A stretch of 38,888 bases of DNA, from positions 1 to 38,888 of the forward strand of contig JAHEKE010000029.1 in assembly GCA_024638505.1 (NCBI GenBank), in the 5' to 3' direction. This DNA is from Gammaproteobacteria bacterium. GTDB lineage: Bacteria; Pseudomonadota; Gammaproteobacteria; Arenicellales; JAANXG01. Under the pieces are notes generated by a model. The model had not been told where the DNA came from. It ran no database searches and saw nothing but the letters and a program-made list of their open reading frames with translations. Shown one piece after another: positions 1 through 8,040 of this stretch (positions are counted from its first letter, which is position 1; every line of letters starts with the position of its first letter). The translations under genes were made by a program, and so were the position numbers.

Positions 1-15
1 AAACCGCTTAATTAT

Positions 16-91
16 TGGAGCCCGCAGTCGGGATCGAACCAACGACCTGCTGATTACAAATCAGCTGCTCTACCAGCTGAGCTATGCGGGC
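16..91 (-). tRNA. tRNA-Thr (anticodon UGU)
   Basis: The minus strand folds as a complete cloverleaf. The acceptor arms GCCCGCA and TGCGGGC are fully complementary. The D-arm contains AGCTCAGCTGGTAGAGC, the anticodon stem-loop CTGATTTGTAATCAG presents TGT, and the T-arm carries GGTTCGATCC. The CCA end is encoded (bases 16-18 on the opposite strand read CCA). The base before CCA is T, so the discriminator is U73, whereas E. coli tRNA-Thr species have A73 as far as I recall. Lying downstream of birA, coaX and a SPOR gene, this is probably the first member of the tRNA-Thr/Tyr/Gly/Thr-tuf cluster, the rest being beyond the window edge. Confidence 0.97.
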
Positions 92-110
92 TAACACCGG
101 AGCGTTAGAG

Positions 111-139
111 ATTGTAGGAAATGATTCGTTCAGCGGCAA
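111..139 (-). promoter_or_regulatory. Sigma70-like promoter for tRNA-Thr
   Basis: On the minus strand TTGCCG (134-139) and TACAAT (111-116) are separated by exactly 17 bases. Transcription would begin near base 104, about 13 bases before the mature 5' end of the tRNA. The box sits immediately beyond the stop codon of the SPOR gene, so the tRNA cluster can be transcribed independently of the birA-coaX genes. Confidence 0.6.
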
Positions 140-141
140 CG

Positions 142-807
142 TTAGGAGCACGAAAATTCGCTTACCCTGGTTCTTTCGTCTCCCCAATCAATGACGGACA
201 GCTCGGACTGAGATTTACGGTTGGCCTGCGAGTCCCTCAATTCCAGCCAGTAGGTTGAATTGAGCAAACGATCTTCGATTCGTATCTGTGCCGTAATGTC
301 CTTGGCCTTAAGCTGGCTTACCAGCGCGTCCGCACCATCGCTCTGGGTGAACAGACCAAGCGAGATAATGTCCTCTTCACCGGACTGTTTCTTCACATAG
401 TGATCGGTAATATCATTTTCATTAAGAACCGCGCGCTGTTCCTGCACGGCTTCGGTCGACGGAAAAGGCCCCAGGAAAACGCGATAGGCCCTAATCTCCC
501 TCGCTTTTACCGAGCGCGCTTCAAATGGAATTGACAGTTTGCTGAGCCTGTCGCCCGACTCGCTTGCCTGAGCGATGTCAAAAAACGGGCCTATGCGCAA
601 GCAGTAGAGCTGTTCTGCTGGCTGACCGTCCGCAATCTCGTCCGGGGTTTCGCTTTTTACCGGAGCTATTTCACTCAACAACATCATGGTTTCGCCGTTC
701 ACCGGCGGCCGGATGAATTCAGTGCTGGCCGGTCTTTGGCCATAAGTCCAGAGATACAAGCCGACGTTACACAGCAGCAGTGTTGCAAAGACCCACTTCA
801 TTTTCAC
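142..807 (-). CDS. SPOR-domain protein, membrane-anchored
   Basis: This 221-residue protein has an N-terminal hydrophobic segment (about residues 4-20, WVFATLLLCNVGLYLW) acting as a signal anchor. A periplasmic region follows with two SPOR-like halves: about 66-140 (starting LYCLRIGPF and containing RVFLGPFPS) and about 145-200 (SLGLFTQSDGADAL). SPOR domains bind denuded glycan strands of septal peptidoglycan, so a role at the cell wall is likely but untested. The GTG start overlaps the coaX stop as GTGA; an ATG two codons later (801) is an equally good start. The gene ends the birA-coaX unit and translational coupling to coaX is likely. SPOR proteins are commonly found here in Gammaproteobacteria. 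Confidence 0.85.
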   Translation of the reverse strand: MKMKWVFATLLLCNVGLYLWTYGQRPASTEFIRPPVNGETMMLLSEIAPVKSETPDEIADGQPAEQLYCLRIGPFFDIAQASESGDRLSKLSIPFEARSVKAREIRAYRVFLGPFPSTEAVQEQRAVLNENDITDHYVKKQSGEEDIISLGLFTQSDGADALVSQLKAKDITAQIRIEDRLLNSTYWLELRDSQANRKSQSELSVIDWGDERTRVSEFSCS

Positions 808-1535
808 TTTAGCGTATACGCAAGACCGATCAAGACCAGGTCAGGCTCATGTTGTAAAGAGTTGCTTAGCAAGGGCAGCAATTGTGGCGCATCCCCACCG
901 GTAATGTATAGCTTTGCTTCCCCAGTAATTGAGCAGGCTTCGCGCACAACGCGGTCAATGGCACCGGCGCTACCAAAATAGCTTCCACTTGCTACGCACT
1001 GCGCAGTGGTCGTGCCGATCACCTGCTTGAATTCCGCCCGACTCTCCAGGATATCGGAAGTGTTATTGAGAAGACTGTCCTGCATTAGATCTATGCCGGG
1101 CAGAATCACGCCTCCGATGAAACGATTGTCTGCATTCACCACGTCAACGGTTATCGCGGTACCGCAATCCACCACGCATAAGGCCCCGCTGGCAGTAATC
1201 GCGCGCGCGCCGATCAACGCCGCCCAGCGATCGCATCCAAGCTGCTCCGGTTGTTGATATCCGTTCACCATCCCCCGAAAACTGGTGCCAGATTGGAAAA
1301 AGGTGGTGTCTTTGTTCCAGCGTTTCCGCACCCAGGCATTGATGCTCGCGGCGTTACTCTTTCCGGAAACGTTGGAAATCAGAATCGAAGAGGGTGTATC
1401 CAGGCTCGCCCACTGGCTATCGAGCAGGCTCTCAATCCCGTCCGTCAGCGCTATCGAAGCGCCCGGCCGCCAGGTGTCCGTACCGACCTGCGCCCACTTG
1501 AACCGCGAGTTGCCAATGTCGACCACCAGATTCAT
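804..1535 (-). CDS. coaX: Type III pantothenate kinase CoaX
   Basis: CoaX phosphorylates pantothenate in the first step of coenzyme A synthesis. Seen in the 243 residues: the N-terminal phosphate motif VDIGNSRFKW (residues 4-13), the GCDRWAALIGAR motif that helps bind pantothenate, the second acidic motif VVDCGTAITVDVV, and GGVILPGIDLM followed by TTAQCVASGS. Size and motif order match type III (ASKHA fold) kinases, not CoaA or CoaW. I chose the ATG at 1535 because it overlaps the birA stop as ATGA and the ASKHA motif follows at once; a longer frame upstream would run inside birA. The C-terminus overlaps the SPOR start by four bases. It is a cytosolic enzyme that needs a monovalent cation in characterised members. 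Confidence 0.97.
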   Translation of the reverse strand: MNLVVDIGNSRFKWAQVGTDTWRPGASIALTDGIESLLDSQWASLDTPSSILISNVSGKSNAASINAWVRKRWNKDTTFFQSGTSFRGMVNGYQQPEQLGCDRWAALIGARAITASGALCVVDCGTAITVDVVNADNRFIGGVILPGIDLMQDSLLNNTSDILESRAEFKQVIGTTTAQCVASGSYFGSAGAIDRVVREACSITGEAKLYITGGDAPQLLPLLSNSLQHEPDLVLIGLAYTLK

Positions 1536-2515
1536 TGCCGCCTTGCGCTGACGTCGCCGTGGTAGCACACCGTTTCTCTTCCCCCCGCCTGGCGAATCCT
1601 CAGCCCGCCTAATCTGTCTAGGTCAACTGCCCGGCCGCGCAGCTGTTTTCCGCTGTCGCGGTAAGTGACGGTCACCGGGCGCCCGCGCAGCGCATCAACA
1701 TCGTGCCAGCGATGGCGATAGGGGGCAAAACCCTCTGCTTCATAACGCTGCATAAGCGCGAACAGTCGCGTGATACAGCATGCCGCCAAATGGTTGCGGT
1801 TGATAAGACAGCCTAAATCATTAACCAAATCTGCCCACGGCTGATTGATAAACGCACCGTCGGCTTCGGCAATCTCAACATTCAAACCCACACCAATAAT
1901 TACCGAGCAGGAACCGGCCGTTTCTCCGCTCACTTCAATCAAAATGCCGCCCAGCTTTTTGTCACCAAACACGATGTCGTTTGGCCATTTAAGGGACAAT
2001 CCGCTAACACCCAGGATCTTTAGGGCATCGATCAGCTCTATACCGACAGCTATGGCGAGTCCGCTGATACCCTCCGGCCACGAAGAATACACCCAACCCA
2101 TAGACATTATCAGATTGCGATAGGGAGACGCTATCCAACGGTTGCCGTACCTGCCTCGACCCGCCGGTTGCGCCTCCGCCAGACACACCTTTCCGTGCAG
2201 CAGCCTGGCGTCGGACAGTCGGCGAAGAGAGTCATTGGTTGAATTTACACTTTGCTCAATGCACAGCCCGCCAAGTCTGGCGCGGGCAGATGCCTCGAGT
2301 AGTTCCCTGATCAAGGCTGCATCGAGGGGCGTGATGCCGCGGGCCAACCGGTAACCCCGTCCGCGGACGCAGTCGATCGGGAGCCCGGCGTCGCGCAACT
2401 GGGAAACCTGTTTGTGCACCGCCGCCCGGCTCACGCCCAACTGGTTTCCTAGAGCCGTTCCTGAAACAAAGTCGCGATCATTCAGCAGTTGCAGCAAGCG
2501 GGCCCTGGGCGGCAT
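1532..2515 (-). CDS. birA: Biotin-protein ligase / biotin operon repressor BirA
   Basis: BirA makes biotinyl-AMP, attaches biotin to the BCCP subunit of acetyl-CoA carboxylase, and represses the bio operon when BCCP is saturated. The 327-residue protein has an N-terminal winged HTH (about residues 5-62, VSGTALGNQLGVSRAAVHKQ), the adenylation loop GRGRYGN (the E. coli consensus is GRGRRGR, so the fifth residue differs), the core motif KWPNDIVFGDKKLGGILIE, and a C-terminal SH3-like domain with RGRAVDLDRLGGL. Start chosen at ATG 2515, with GGAG nine bases upstream; a GTG at 2560 would add 15 residues without a clear site. The HTH indicates a bifunctional (class II) ligase. Confidence 0.96.
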   Translation of the reverse strand: MPPRARLLQLLNDRDFVSGTALGNQLGVSRAAVHKQVSQLRDAGLPIDCVRGRGYRLARGITPLDAALIRELLEASARARLGGLCIEQSVNSTNDSLRRLSDARLLHGKVCLAEAQPAGRGRYGNRWIASPYRNLIMSMGWVYSSWPEGISGLAIAVGIELIDALKILGVSGLSLKWPNDIVFGDKKLGGILIEVSGETAGSCSVIIGVGLNVEIAEADGAFINQPWADLVNDLGCLINRNHLAACCITRLFALMQRYEAEGFAPYRHRWHDVDALRGRPVTVTYRDSGKQLRGRAVDLDRLGGLRIRQAGGRETVCYHGDVSARRQ

Positions 2516-2595
2516 CCTAGTTTGCTCCAATTCGCATAGGAAAACCTGCTCTTCAAGCACAAGGTTGGTTTATCGGCGCGGAATAGTAGCATACG

Positions 2596-2621
2596 AAAAA
2601 AAAGGCCGGCGAGCCGGCCTT
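2596..2621 (-). terminator. Intrinsic terminator of the lipoprotein gene
   Basis: AAGGCCGGC (2602-2610) and GCCGGCCTT (2613-2621) form a perfect nine-pair stem. On the minus strand it is followed by a run of about eight T (bases 2596-2603 are A on the plus strand). Orientation and position, 30 bases past the stop at 2650, fit termination of the lipoprotein transcript before birA. Confidence 0.85.
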
Positions 2622-2649
2622 CACGCACAGTGTTTCGCTAGGGACGAGG

Positions 2650-3168
2650 TCATGATCTGGCGTTGAGTGTGCCTACCACCGTAACGGGGACATTTTGCCC
2701 ACCCACATTACACGTACCGGATCCGGTAACCGGGCCTGACGCGGTATTGCCGCTTATGTTGCCGTTGACCGTAGCGGTACCGGTACAGGTGATGTTGTCT
2801 CTGCTTTCGGTAATGGGAATGGTCGCGGTAAAAGCGCCGCCGCTCAGCTGGGTCGTGGCCGTCCGCCCCTCCGCGGTTAATTTTACGCTGTTGCCGGTGA
2901 CCACGATGGTGACCGGCAAACGCTTATCCGTATCGGGATAGCCCGGCGCGCTCAACGTCACGTCAACGGTGCCGGTGTAGGTGGTCGAAGTAACCGCCGA
3001 ACCCGCACTGGTGGTCGCGCCGCTGCCGGCGGCGGAGGTCGAGCTGCTGCCACCGGTTACGGCGGCTGATCCGGACAGCGTGTCGCTGCCGGCGTTGCTG
3101 CTGGTGTCACTTCCCCCGCCGCAGGCGGCCAGCAAAGACAGAAGCAGTAGTGTGCTTAGTTTTTTCAC
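2650..3168 (-). CDS. Putative lipoprotein, Ser/Gly/Thr-rich linker plus small beta domain
   Basis: I do not recognise this family. The 172-residue product starts at GTG and has a signal peptide ending in a lipobox (SLLAAC, Cys16), so it is predicted to be lipid-anchored. Residues 17-64 are a low-complexity Gly/Ser/Ala/Thr tether. The remaining about 108 residues alternate hydrophobic and polar residues as in a beta-sandwich (TGTVDVTLSAPGYPD, PVTIVVTG, NVPVTVVGTLN) and contain two cysteines, in NITCTGT and GTCNVGG, that could pair. It has its own promoter and terminator, hence is monocistronic. The architecture suggests a small surface or periplasmic domain held away from the membrane; no function can be assigned. 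Confidence 0.75.
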   Translation of the reverse strand: MKKLSTLLLLSLLAACGGGSDTSSNAGSDTLSGSAAVTGGSSSTSAAGSGATTSAGSAVTSTTYTGTVDVTLSAPGYPDTDKRLPVTIVVTGNSVKLTAEGRTATTQLSGGAFTATIPITESRDNITCTGTATVNGNISGNTASGPVTGSGTCNVGGQNVPVTVVGTLNARS

Positions 3169-3199
3169 AACATCTCGTAAAAAGCCATGTAAATATAAA

Positions 3200-3229
3200 A
3201 TATAACATATATTTCCTATAGTTATGCAA
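3200..3229 (-). promoter_or_regulatory. Possible promoter of the lipoprotein gene
   Basis: In an AT-rich block the minus strand has TTGCAT (3224-3229), 18 bases, then TTATAT (3200-3205). It lies about 30 bases before the GTG start. The remaining bases up to the transporter stop at 3425 show nothing else that I can name. Confidence 0.35.
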
Positions 3230-3424
3230 TGTTTTTAATTATTTACTCTAAGAAAGGTATTTATTTAGGTAAAAGACATCCTCGCATGCGCTGTTTAACG
3301 AGATCAGTAGAGCACGATATGGTCTTTGGTCGGGGCCAACCGTCAGGCTAATGCTTGAATAACGCCGGCGCACACATTTGAGTGATTTAATACAGCCGAG
3401 CGCGCGGCGCTGTCCAGCAACCGG

Positions 3425-5275
3425 CTAGAATACCAGATTGAGCATGAGCATCATCACCACGAGGAACAGGATGGTCATCACGCCGCCGGCGCGTAGGAAA
3501 TCCGCGACGCGATAACCGCCGGGTCCCATGATGAGCGCATTCACCTGGTGCGTTGGGATAAGAAAAGAATTGGAGGTCGCCAGGGCGACGGTCAGGGCAA
3601 ACATCGCCGGGTCGGCGCCTACCCCGATGGCAATGTTTATGGCCAGAGGCACGAGCAGCACGGTGGCGCCTACGTTGGAAATGATCAAAGTAAAAACGGT
3701 CGCCAGTAACGCGATCGCGGCCTGCAGTACCCACACGGATACACCTTGAAACAGCAGGAGCGTCTGCTGTGCCACCCATGCCGCGGTGCCGCTTTGCTCC
3801 GTCGCCAATCCCAGCGGGATAAGGCTGGCCAACAAGAATACTGATTGCCATCCGATCGAGCGATAAGCCTCTTCGATGTTAATCACACCCGACAGAATCA
3901 TGCCCATTGCCCCGACCATCAGCGCAATGGACAATCGAACATCGGTGAACAGAATCAGGCTCAAAGCCAGAGCAAAAGAAAAGGCGGCATAGCGGAGTTT
4001 TTCCGGTCTGAAAGTTTCCTGCGGGAAGTCCGTAACCACGGCGAAGTTGGGGTCGCCGGTCATGGCAATCAGGTCTCGCCAGCGGCTGTGCAGAACGAGC
4101 GTATCTCCGGCCTGGAACACCACATCCGCAATGTCGGTATCGATAATTTTATTTACCCGGTAGATGGCGAGAACTTTAGCCCGGTATCTTCTTCTGAATT
4201 GAACTTCAGCTACCGACTTGCCGATCAGCTCTGAATCAGGCGGTATAACCACCTCGGCAATGCCCGCGTTGGTCGCACTCAAAAATTCAGAAAATGAATC
4301 CACTTCGGGCTTGAGTTCCAGGTTATGCAGCTTGGCAAATTTCTCCACCTCCTCCTTGGAACCCATGATTGCCAGTTCCGAACCCACCCAGATGTAGGTA
4401 TCTCTGGCTGGGGTCATACTGGATTCTCCACCGCTTCGAATTGCCAGGATCCACCCGGCTCGCCCGTGGCTGTCCACGTCTTTAAGCTGCTTGCCGGCGA
4501 GATCGCTGTCACGCCGCACGCGCAGCTCAAACATTTGACCGTCTATGGCGTACACATCACTGAAATATTTCAAGTTGTCGGTGGCGACGATTTTCTCTTT
4601 GCTATCCGGCAGCACCAGGCGTCCCAACAATACGAAGTAACCGATCCCTGCCGCCACCAGGGCCACCCCGATCGGCGTGACTGCAAACAGGCCGAAAGTA
4701 CTCATCGGCTCCACGTTCTGCGGCAGCGCCTGATTGGTGTTCAGTATAAGGTCATTGAGCAGAATCAGCGGGCTGGATCCGACCATGGTCACCGTACCAC
4801 CCAAAATGGCACAGAATCCCATTGGCATGAGCAGGCGTGAAATCGGAATGTACGACCGGCGGGAGATTCGAGTGACAACGGGCAAAAACAGGGCGGCGGC
4901 GCCAATGTTCTGCATGAAGCTGGAGATCGCCGCGACGGTATAGGAAATCGTGGTAATGACTCGGCTTTCTGTCTGTCCCGCCAGTTTTAGAATCTTCCCA
5001 GCCAGCGTGCTCATCACACCGGTCTTATCCAGGCCGGCTCCGATAATCATCACCGCAATAATGGAGATTACGGCGTTACTGGCGAAGCCGTTGAACAACT
5101 GGTTAGGATCAACCAGGCCCTCATATCCCGGTAATACCGATGACAATCCTAAGATAACCAGAATAAATAATGCGGCGACGTCGACTCGTACTATTTCGAA
5201 AGCAAAAAGAAAAACGGTAAAAGCCAGTATCGCTAATACGGCGATCATCTCATTAGTGAGAACGATCGTTTCCAA
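3425..5275 (-). CDS. SLC13/DASS-family anion transporter with two RCK_C domains
   Basis: Inner-membrane secondary transporter, 616 residues from the chosen start. Hydrophobic helices fill roughly the first 215 residues. A soluble insert (about 220-400) holds two TrkA-C/RCK_C-like domains, seen as FELRVRRDSDLAGKQLKDV and AEVVIPPDSELIGKSVAEV, each followed by a strand-rich stretch. A second helical half ends with SNSFLIPTHQVNALIMGPGGY. This order is typical of bacterial SLC13 proteins annotated as sulfate or carboxylate transporters; the substrate cannot be read from sequence. The start is a TTG preceded by GGAG at good spacing; ATG 5248 is the alternative. It is preceded by an extended -10 promoter and a palindrome, so it is probably regulated separately. 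Confidence 0.88.
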   Translation of the reverse strand: METIVLTNEMIAVLAILAFTVFLFAFEIVRVDVAALFILVILGLSSVLPGYEGLVDPNQLFNGFASNAVISIIAVMIIGAGLDKTGVMSTLAGKILKLAGQTESRVITTISYTVAAISSFMQNIGAAALFLPVVTRISRRSYIPISRLLMPMGFCAILGGTVTMVGSSPLILLNDLILNTNQALPQNVEPMSTFGLFAVTPIGVALVAAGIGYFVLLGRLVLPDSKEKIVATDNLKYFSDVYAIDGQMFELRVRRDSDLAGKQLKDVDSHGRAGWILAIRSGGESSMTPARDTYIWVGSELAIMGSKEEVEKFAKLHNLELKPEVDSFSEFLSATNAGIAEVVIPPDSELIGKSVAEVQFRRRYRAKVLAIYRVNKIIDTDIADVVFQAGDTLVLHSRWRDLIAMTGDPNFAVVTDFPQETFRPEKLRYAAFSFALALSLILFTDVRLSIALMVGAMGMILSGVINIEEAYRSIGWQSVFLLASLIPLGLATEQSGTAAWVAQQTLLLFQGVSVWVLQAAIALLATVFTLIISNVGATVLLVPLAINIAIGVGADPAMFALTVALATSNSFLIPTHQVNALIMGPGGYRVADFLRAGGVMTILFLVVMMLMLNLVF

Positions 5276-5315
5276 AAAGATCTCCGAGTAACAAGAATGA
5301 AAAAACGGACACTCG

Positions 5316-5328
5316 TTGGGAGTCCCAA
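5316..5328. promoter_or_regulatory. 13-base palindrome, candidate operator
   Basis: TTGGGAGTCCCAA is a perfect six-plus-one-plus-six palindrome. It lies just downstream of the -10 element at 5339, overlapping the expected start of transcription of the transporter gene, where a repressor would block initiation. No cognate regulator is encoded beside it. Confidence 0.35.
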
Positions 5329-5338
5329 GCGGGTAGCC

Positions 5339-5347
5339 AATATAACA
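5339..5347 (-). promoter_or_regulatory. Extended -10 promoter element for the transporter
   Basis: The minus strand reads TGTTATATT, matching the TGnTATAAT extended -10 pattern with one mismatch. No good -35 box is present, which is usual for extended -10 promoters. It lies 64 bases before the chosen TTG start. Confidence 0.4.
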
Positions 5348-5595
5348 CACGCGGGGTGTTTAGGCATGGTCAGCCGGTTGTGTCATTGTGAGTGAGCAGC
5401 AGGCTGCACGCTGGCGGGCAAAACAGGTGTATCGTTCCGTTCTTATGCCAATGCAAAACGCGTCCTGCCTGTTTGTCAAAACCCTTCCCTCACGGGCCAA
5501 CCCAGCCAAAACGATGCTCAGGCTATTGACTTGACGCGGCAGCGGTGAACAAGCGTTGCTCGTGACGGGCCGGTTCAGGCGGCGAGCTTATCGTG

Positions 5596-6285
5596 CTACT
5601 TGGAGGAAACCTTGGTCAGGTTGGATACGTCCAGGTACTGCGGGCTGTCGTCGGCACCGGCCATTTTCAGGAAAGCAACGATTCTTGAGTAGCCTTTGAA
5701 CTGGGCGATGGAAAGGGCAGTGTTTCCCTCCGAATCCTGCGCGTTCGCGTTGGCCCCGGCACTCAGCAGCATCTGCACGATATCGGCGTAGCCTTTGAAT
5801 GCCGCCGCCATCAGTGGCGTTTTACCCGTGAGCGTGCGTACATTCACATTGACGCCGGACTGGATCAGCTGCTGCACCGCCTGGACGTTACCTTTCATAA
5901 CCGCATTGAACAGCGCCTTGGCCCCGTGCAGGGAGCGCGCCATGTGCTGTGGCTCCTCTCCGGTCGGCACCCGCTTTACATAATGATTGAAAATAGCGAC
6001 GCACACCATTGCAACCAGCGTCAGCAGCATGATTTTTGGATCAATATTAAACTGCTCCGCCAGGTCATTCGGCAGATTCGCTCCGGCGACGAGCACGGCA
6101 GTAACCAGAACCAGGCTGATGCGAACGTAGCGCACCAGCGCCACGCCCACTATGATTGCCAGGGTGGCCAGCAATACCCTTCTGTCTACGAAGGCAAACT
6201 CATCAGGAAGATTAGCGGCAATGCTAAGCACCACCACAATAGTAAGTAGGATGATGTCATACTTTGATTGTCGCAGGACTAGCAT
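5596..6285 (-). CDS. Membrane-anchored ankyrin-repeat protein
   Basis: The 229-residue product has two parts. Residues 1-102 are strongly hydrophobic with three or four helices (about 11-26, 36-50, 54-68, 84-100). Residues 118-215 are soluble and hold about three ankyrin repeats, with the typical signatures GNVQAVQQLIQSGVNVN, TGKTPLMAAAFKGYADIVQMLLSAGANANAQ (split here as one repeat) and GNTALSIAQFKGYSRIVAFL. Ankyrin repeats mediate protein contacts, so this is likely an adaptor on the cytoplasmic face; the partner is unknown. It starts 12 bases after the ilvD stop, so it is probably co-transcribed with ilvD. Confidence 0.85.
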   Translation of the reverse strand: MLVLRQSKYDIILLTIVVVLSIAANLPDEFAFVDRRVLLATLAIIVGVALVRYVRISLVLVTAVLVAGANLPNDLAEQFNIDPKIMLLTLVAMVCVAIFNHYVKRVPTGEEPQHMARSLHGAKALFNAVMKGNVQAVQQLIQSGVNVNVRTLTGKTPLMAAAFKGYADIVQMLLSAGANANAQDSEGNTALSIAQFKGYSRIVAFLKMAGADDSPQYLDVSNLTKVSSK

Positions 6286-6297
6286 AAGTAAACGCGG

Positions 6298-7974
6298 TCA
6301 CTCATCGGTAACACAACCTTCAGCGGCACTCTTAACATTCTTAATGTATTTATACAACGTCCCGCGGCTTGCTTTGTAAGGCGGCATGCGCCAGTTCGCG
6401 CGCCGGGCGGTGAGTTGTTCATCCGTTACTGCAACCTGCAAAACATTGTTGCTACCATCAATCGTTATATGATCGCCGTCCTCAAGCAAGGCAATCGGTC
6501 CCCCCTCCTGCGCCTCTGGCACGACGTGCCCAATAATAAATCCGTGTGACCCCCCGGAAAAGCGTCCATCGGTTATCAGCGCGACCTGGTTGCCCAGTCC
6601 TGCTCCCATAATGGCCGACGTCGGCGTCAGCATCTCCGGCATACCCGGTCCGCCTTTAGGTCCTTCATAACGGATAACCACAACGTCTCCTTTTTTAATT
6701 TTTTGTTGCTCCAGTGCCGCCAACATATCTTCCTCTGAATCAAAAACCCGTGCGGGGCCGGCGAAAACTTCTCCCTCCTTGCCGGTGATTTTAGCTACCG
6801 CACCCCCTGGCGCAAGGTTACCGGTAAGGATCTGTATGTGTCCTGTCGGCTTTATCGGTCGGCTCAAAGGGTGGATTACGGACTGCTCCTCGGAAATAGC
6901 GGCCACCTGAGCCAGATTTTCAGCGATGGTTTTGCCGGTTACGGTCAGGCAGTCAGCATTAAGCAGGCCCTCATTGAGCAGAAACTTCATCACCGCGGGA
7001 ATACCCCCTATGTTATGCACATCTTCCATTACGTACTGTCCGCTCGGTTTGAGATCGGCGATGAAAGGTGTGCGGTCGCTCACCTGCTGGAAGTCTTCCA
7101 GCGTCAGCTCAACGTCAACGGAGCGCGCCATGGCAATGAGATGCAGCACGGCATTGGTTGAGCCACCGAGCGCCGAAACGATGACCATTGCGTTGTTAAA
7201 TGCATCACGCGTCATAATGTCCTTGGGTTTGATGTCCCGCGCAAGCAGGTGCTGCATCGCCGCCCCAGCCGCGCGGCACTCCTTGAGCTTGCCGGCATCA
7301 ACCGCCGGCGTAGAAGAGCTGTAGGGTAAAGACATGCCCAGTGCTTCAATGGCGCTGGCCATGGTGTTGGCCGTATACATGCCGCCGCAGGCACCCGGTC
7401 CGGGGCAGGCGTGGCGCACGATTTCTTTGCGCTCCTCGTCATCTATTGATTTAGCTAGGTAGGCACCATAACTCTGAAACGCAGAGACCACGTCCAGGGT
7501 CGCCCCTTTAACATGTCCCGGTTTTATCGTTCCGCCATAGATCATGAGGCTGGGACGGTTCAAACGACCCATAGCCATCAGACAGCCCGGCATGTTCTTG
7601 TCGCAGCCGGGTATCGTGATCAAACCGTCGTACCACTGCGCAGCCACAACGGTTTCGATTGAGTCAGCAATCAGGTCCCGCGACTGCAGGGAGTAGCTCA
7701 TACCCTCCGTACCCATGGAAATGCCATCACTCACACCGATGGTATTAAATCGCATGCCGACCAGGTTCGCTTCCCCCACGCCCTGTTTCACCTCAGCTGC
7801 CAGGCCGTTAAGATGCATGTTGCAGGTATTACCCTCCCACCAAACGCTGGCAATTCCGATCTGTGGGAGACTCATATCGGACTCGGTAAGACCGGCGCCA
7901 TAGAGCATCGCCTGGGATGCGCCCTGAGATCGGGGTTGCGTTATGCGGGAACTGTATTTATTTAGTTGAGCCAT
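6298..7974 (-). CDS. ilvD: Dihydroxy-acid dehydratase IlvD
   Basis: IlvD dehydrates 2,3-dihydroxy-isovalerate and 2,3-dihydroxy-3-methylvalerate to the 2-keto acids used for valine, leucine, isoleucine, pantothenate and CoA synthesis. The 558 residues carry the conserved cysteines in NTCNMH (Cys51), GCDKNMPGC (Cys124) and PGACGG (Cys196), plus GRFSGG near the C-terminus. The length is about 60 residues shorter than E. coli IlvD (616), placing it with the shorter form often reported as a [2Fe-2S] enzyme and more oxygen-tolerant; that cluster type is inference. The ATG at 7974 has GAGGAG at good spacing. No other ilv genes are adjacent; the gene stands between the Gld-like operon and the ankyrin gene. 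Confidence 0.97.
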   Translation of the reverse strand: MAQLNKYSSRITQPRSQGASQAMLYGAGLTESDMSLPQIGIASVWWEGNTCNMHLNGLAAEVKQGVGEANLVGMRFNTIGVSDGISMGTEGMSYSLQSRDLIADSIETVVAAQWYDGLITIPGCDKNMPGCLMAMGRLNRPSLMIYGGTIKPGHVKGATLDVVSAFQSYGAYLAKSIDDEERKEIVRHACPGPGACGGMYTANTMASAIEALGMSLPYSSSTPAVDAGKLKECRAAGAAMQHLLARDIKPKDIMTRDAFNNAMVIVSALGGSTNAVLHLIAMARSVDVELTLEDFQQVSDRTPFIADLKPSGQYVMEDVHNIGGIPAVMKFLLNEGLLNADCLTVTGKTIAENLAQVAAISEEQSVIHPLSRPIKPTGHIQILTGNLAPGGAVAKITGKEGEVFAGPARVFDSEEDMLAALEQQKIKKGDVVVIRYEGPKGGPGMPEMLTPTSAIMGAGLGNQVALITDGRFSGGSHGFIIGHVVPEAQEGGPIALLEDGDHITIDGSNNVLQVAVTDEQLTARRANWRMPPYKASRGTLYKYIKNVKSAAEGCVTDE

Positions 7975-8040
7975 GCCGTCTCCTCACTGTCTTGCCCGGC
8001 AGCAAGTTGCGCGTGGCCTGCCGAACTGAGACCGGCTAGT

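Larger units (their letters stand above)
5276..5595. other. Intergenic region between transporter and ankyrin gene
   Basis: These 320 bases contain the transporter promoter and palindrome listed separately. The middle part (about 5350-5590) has no convincing reading frame. A perfect TTGACA exists on the minus strand (5474-5479) but no good -10 box follows at normal spacing. I see no terminator hairpin with a T-run for the upstream ankyrin gene. Confidence 0.5.

Noticed and set aside
3387-3851. Minus-strand frame of 154 codons at the end of the transporter gene.
   Set aside because: Overlaps the conserved C-terminal helices of the transporter in another frame; the peptide is Arg/Gly/His-rich and not hydrophobic.
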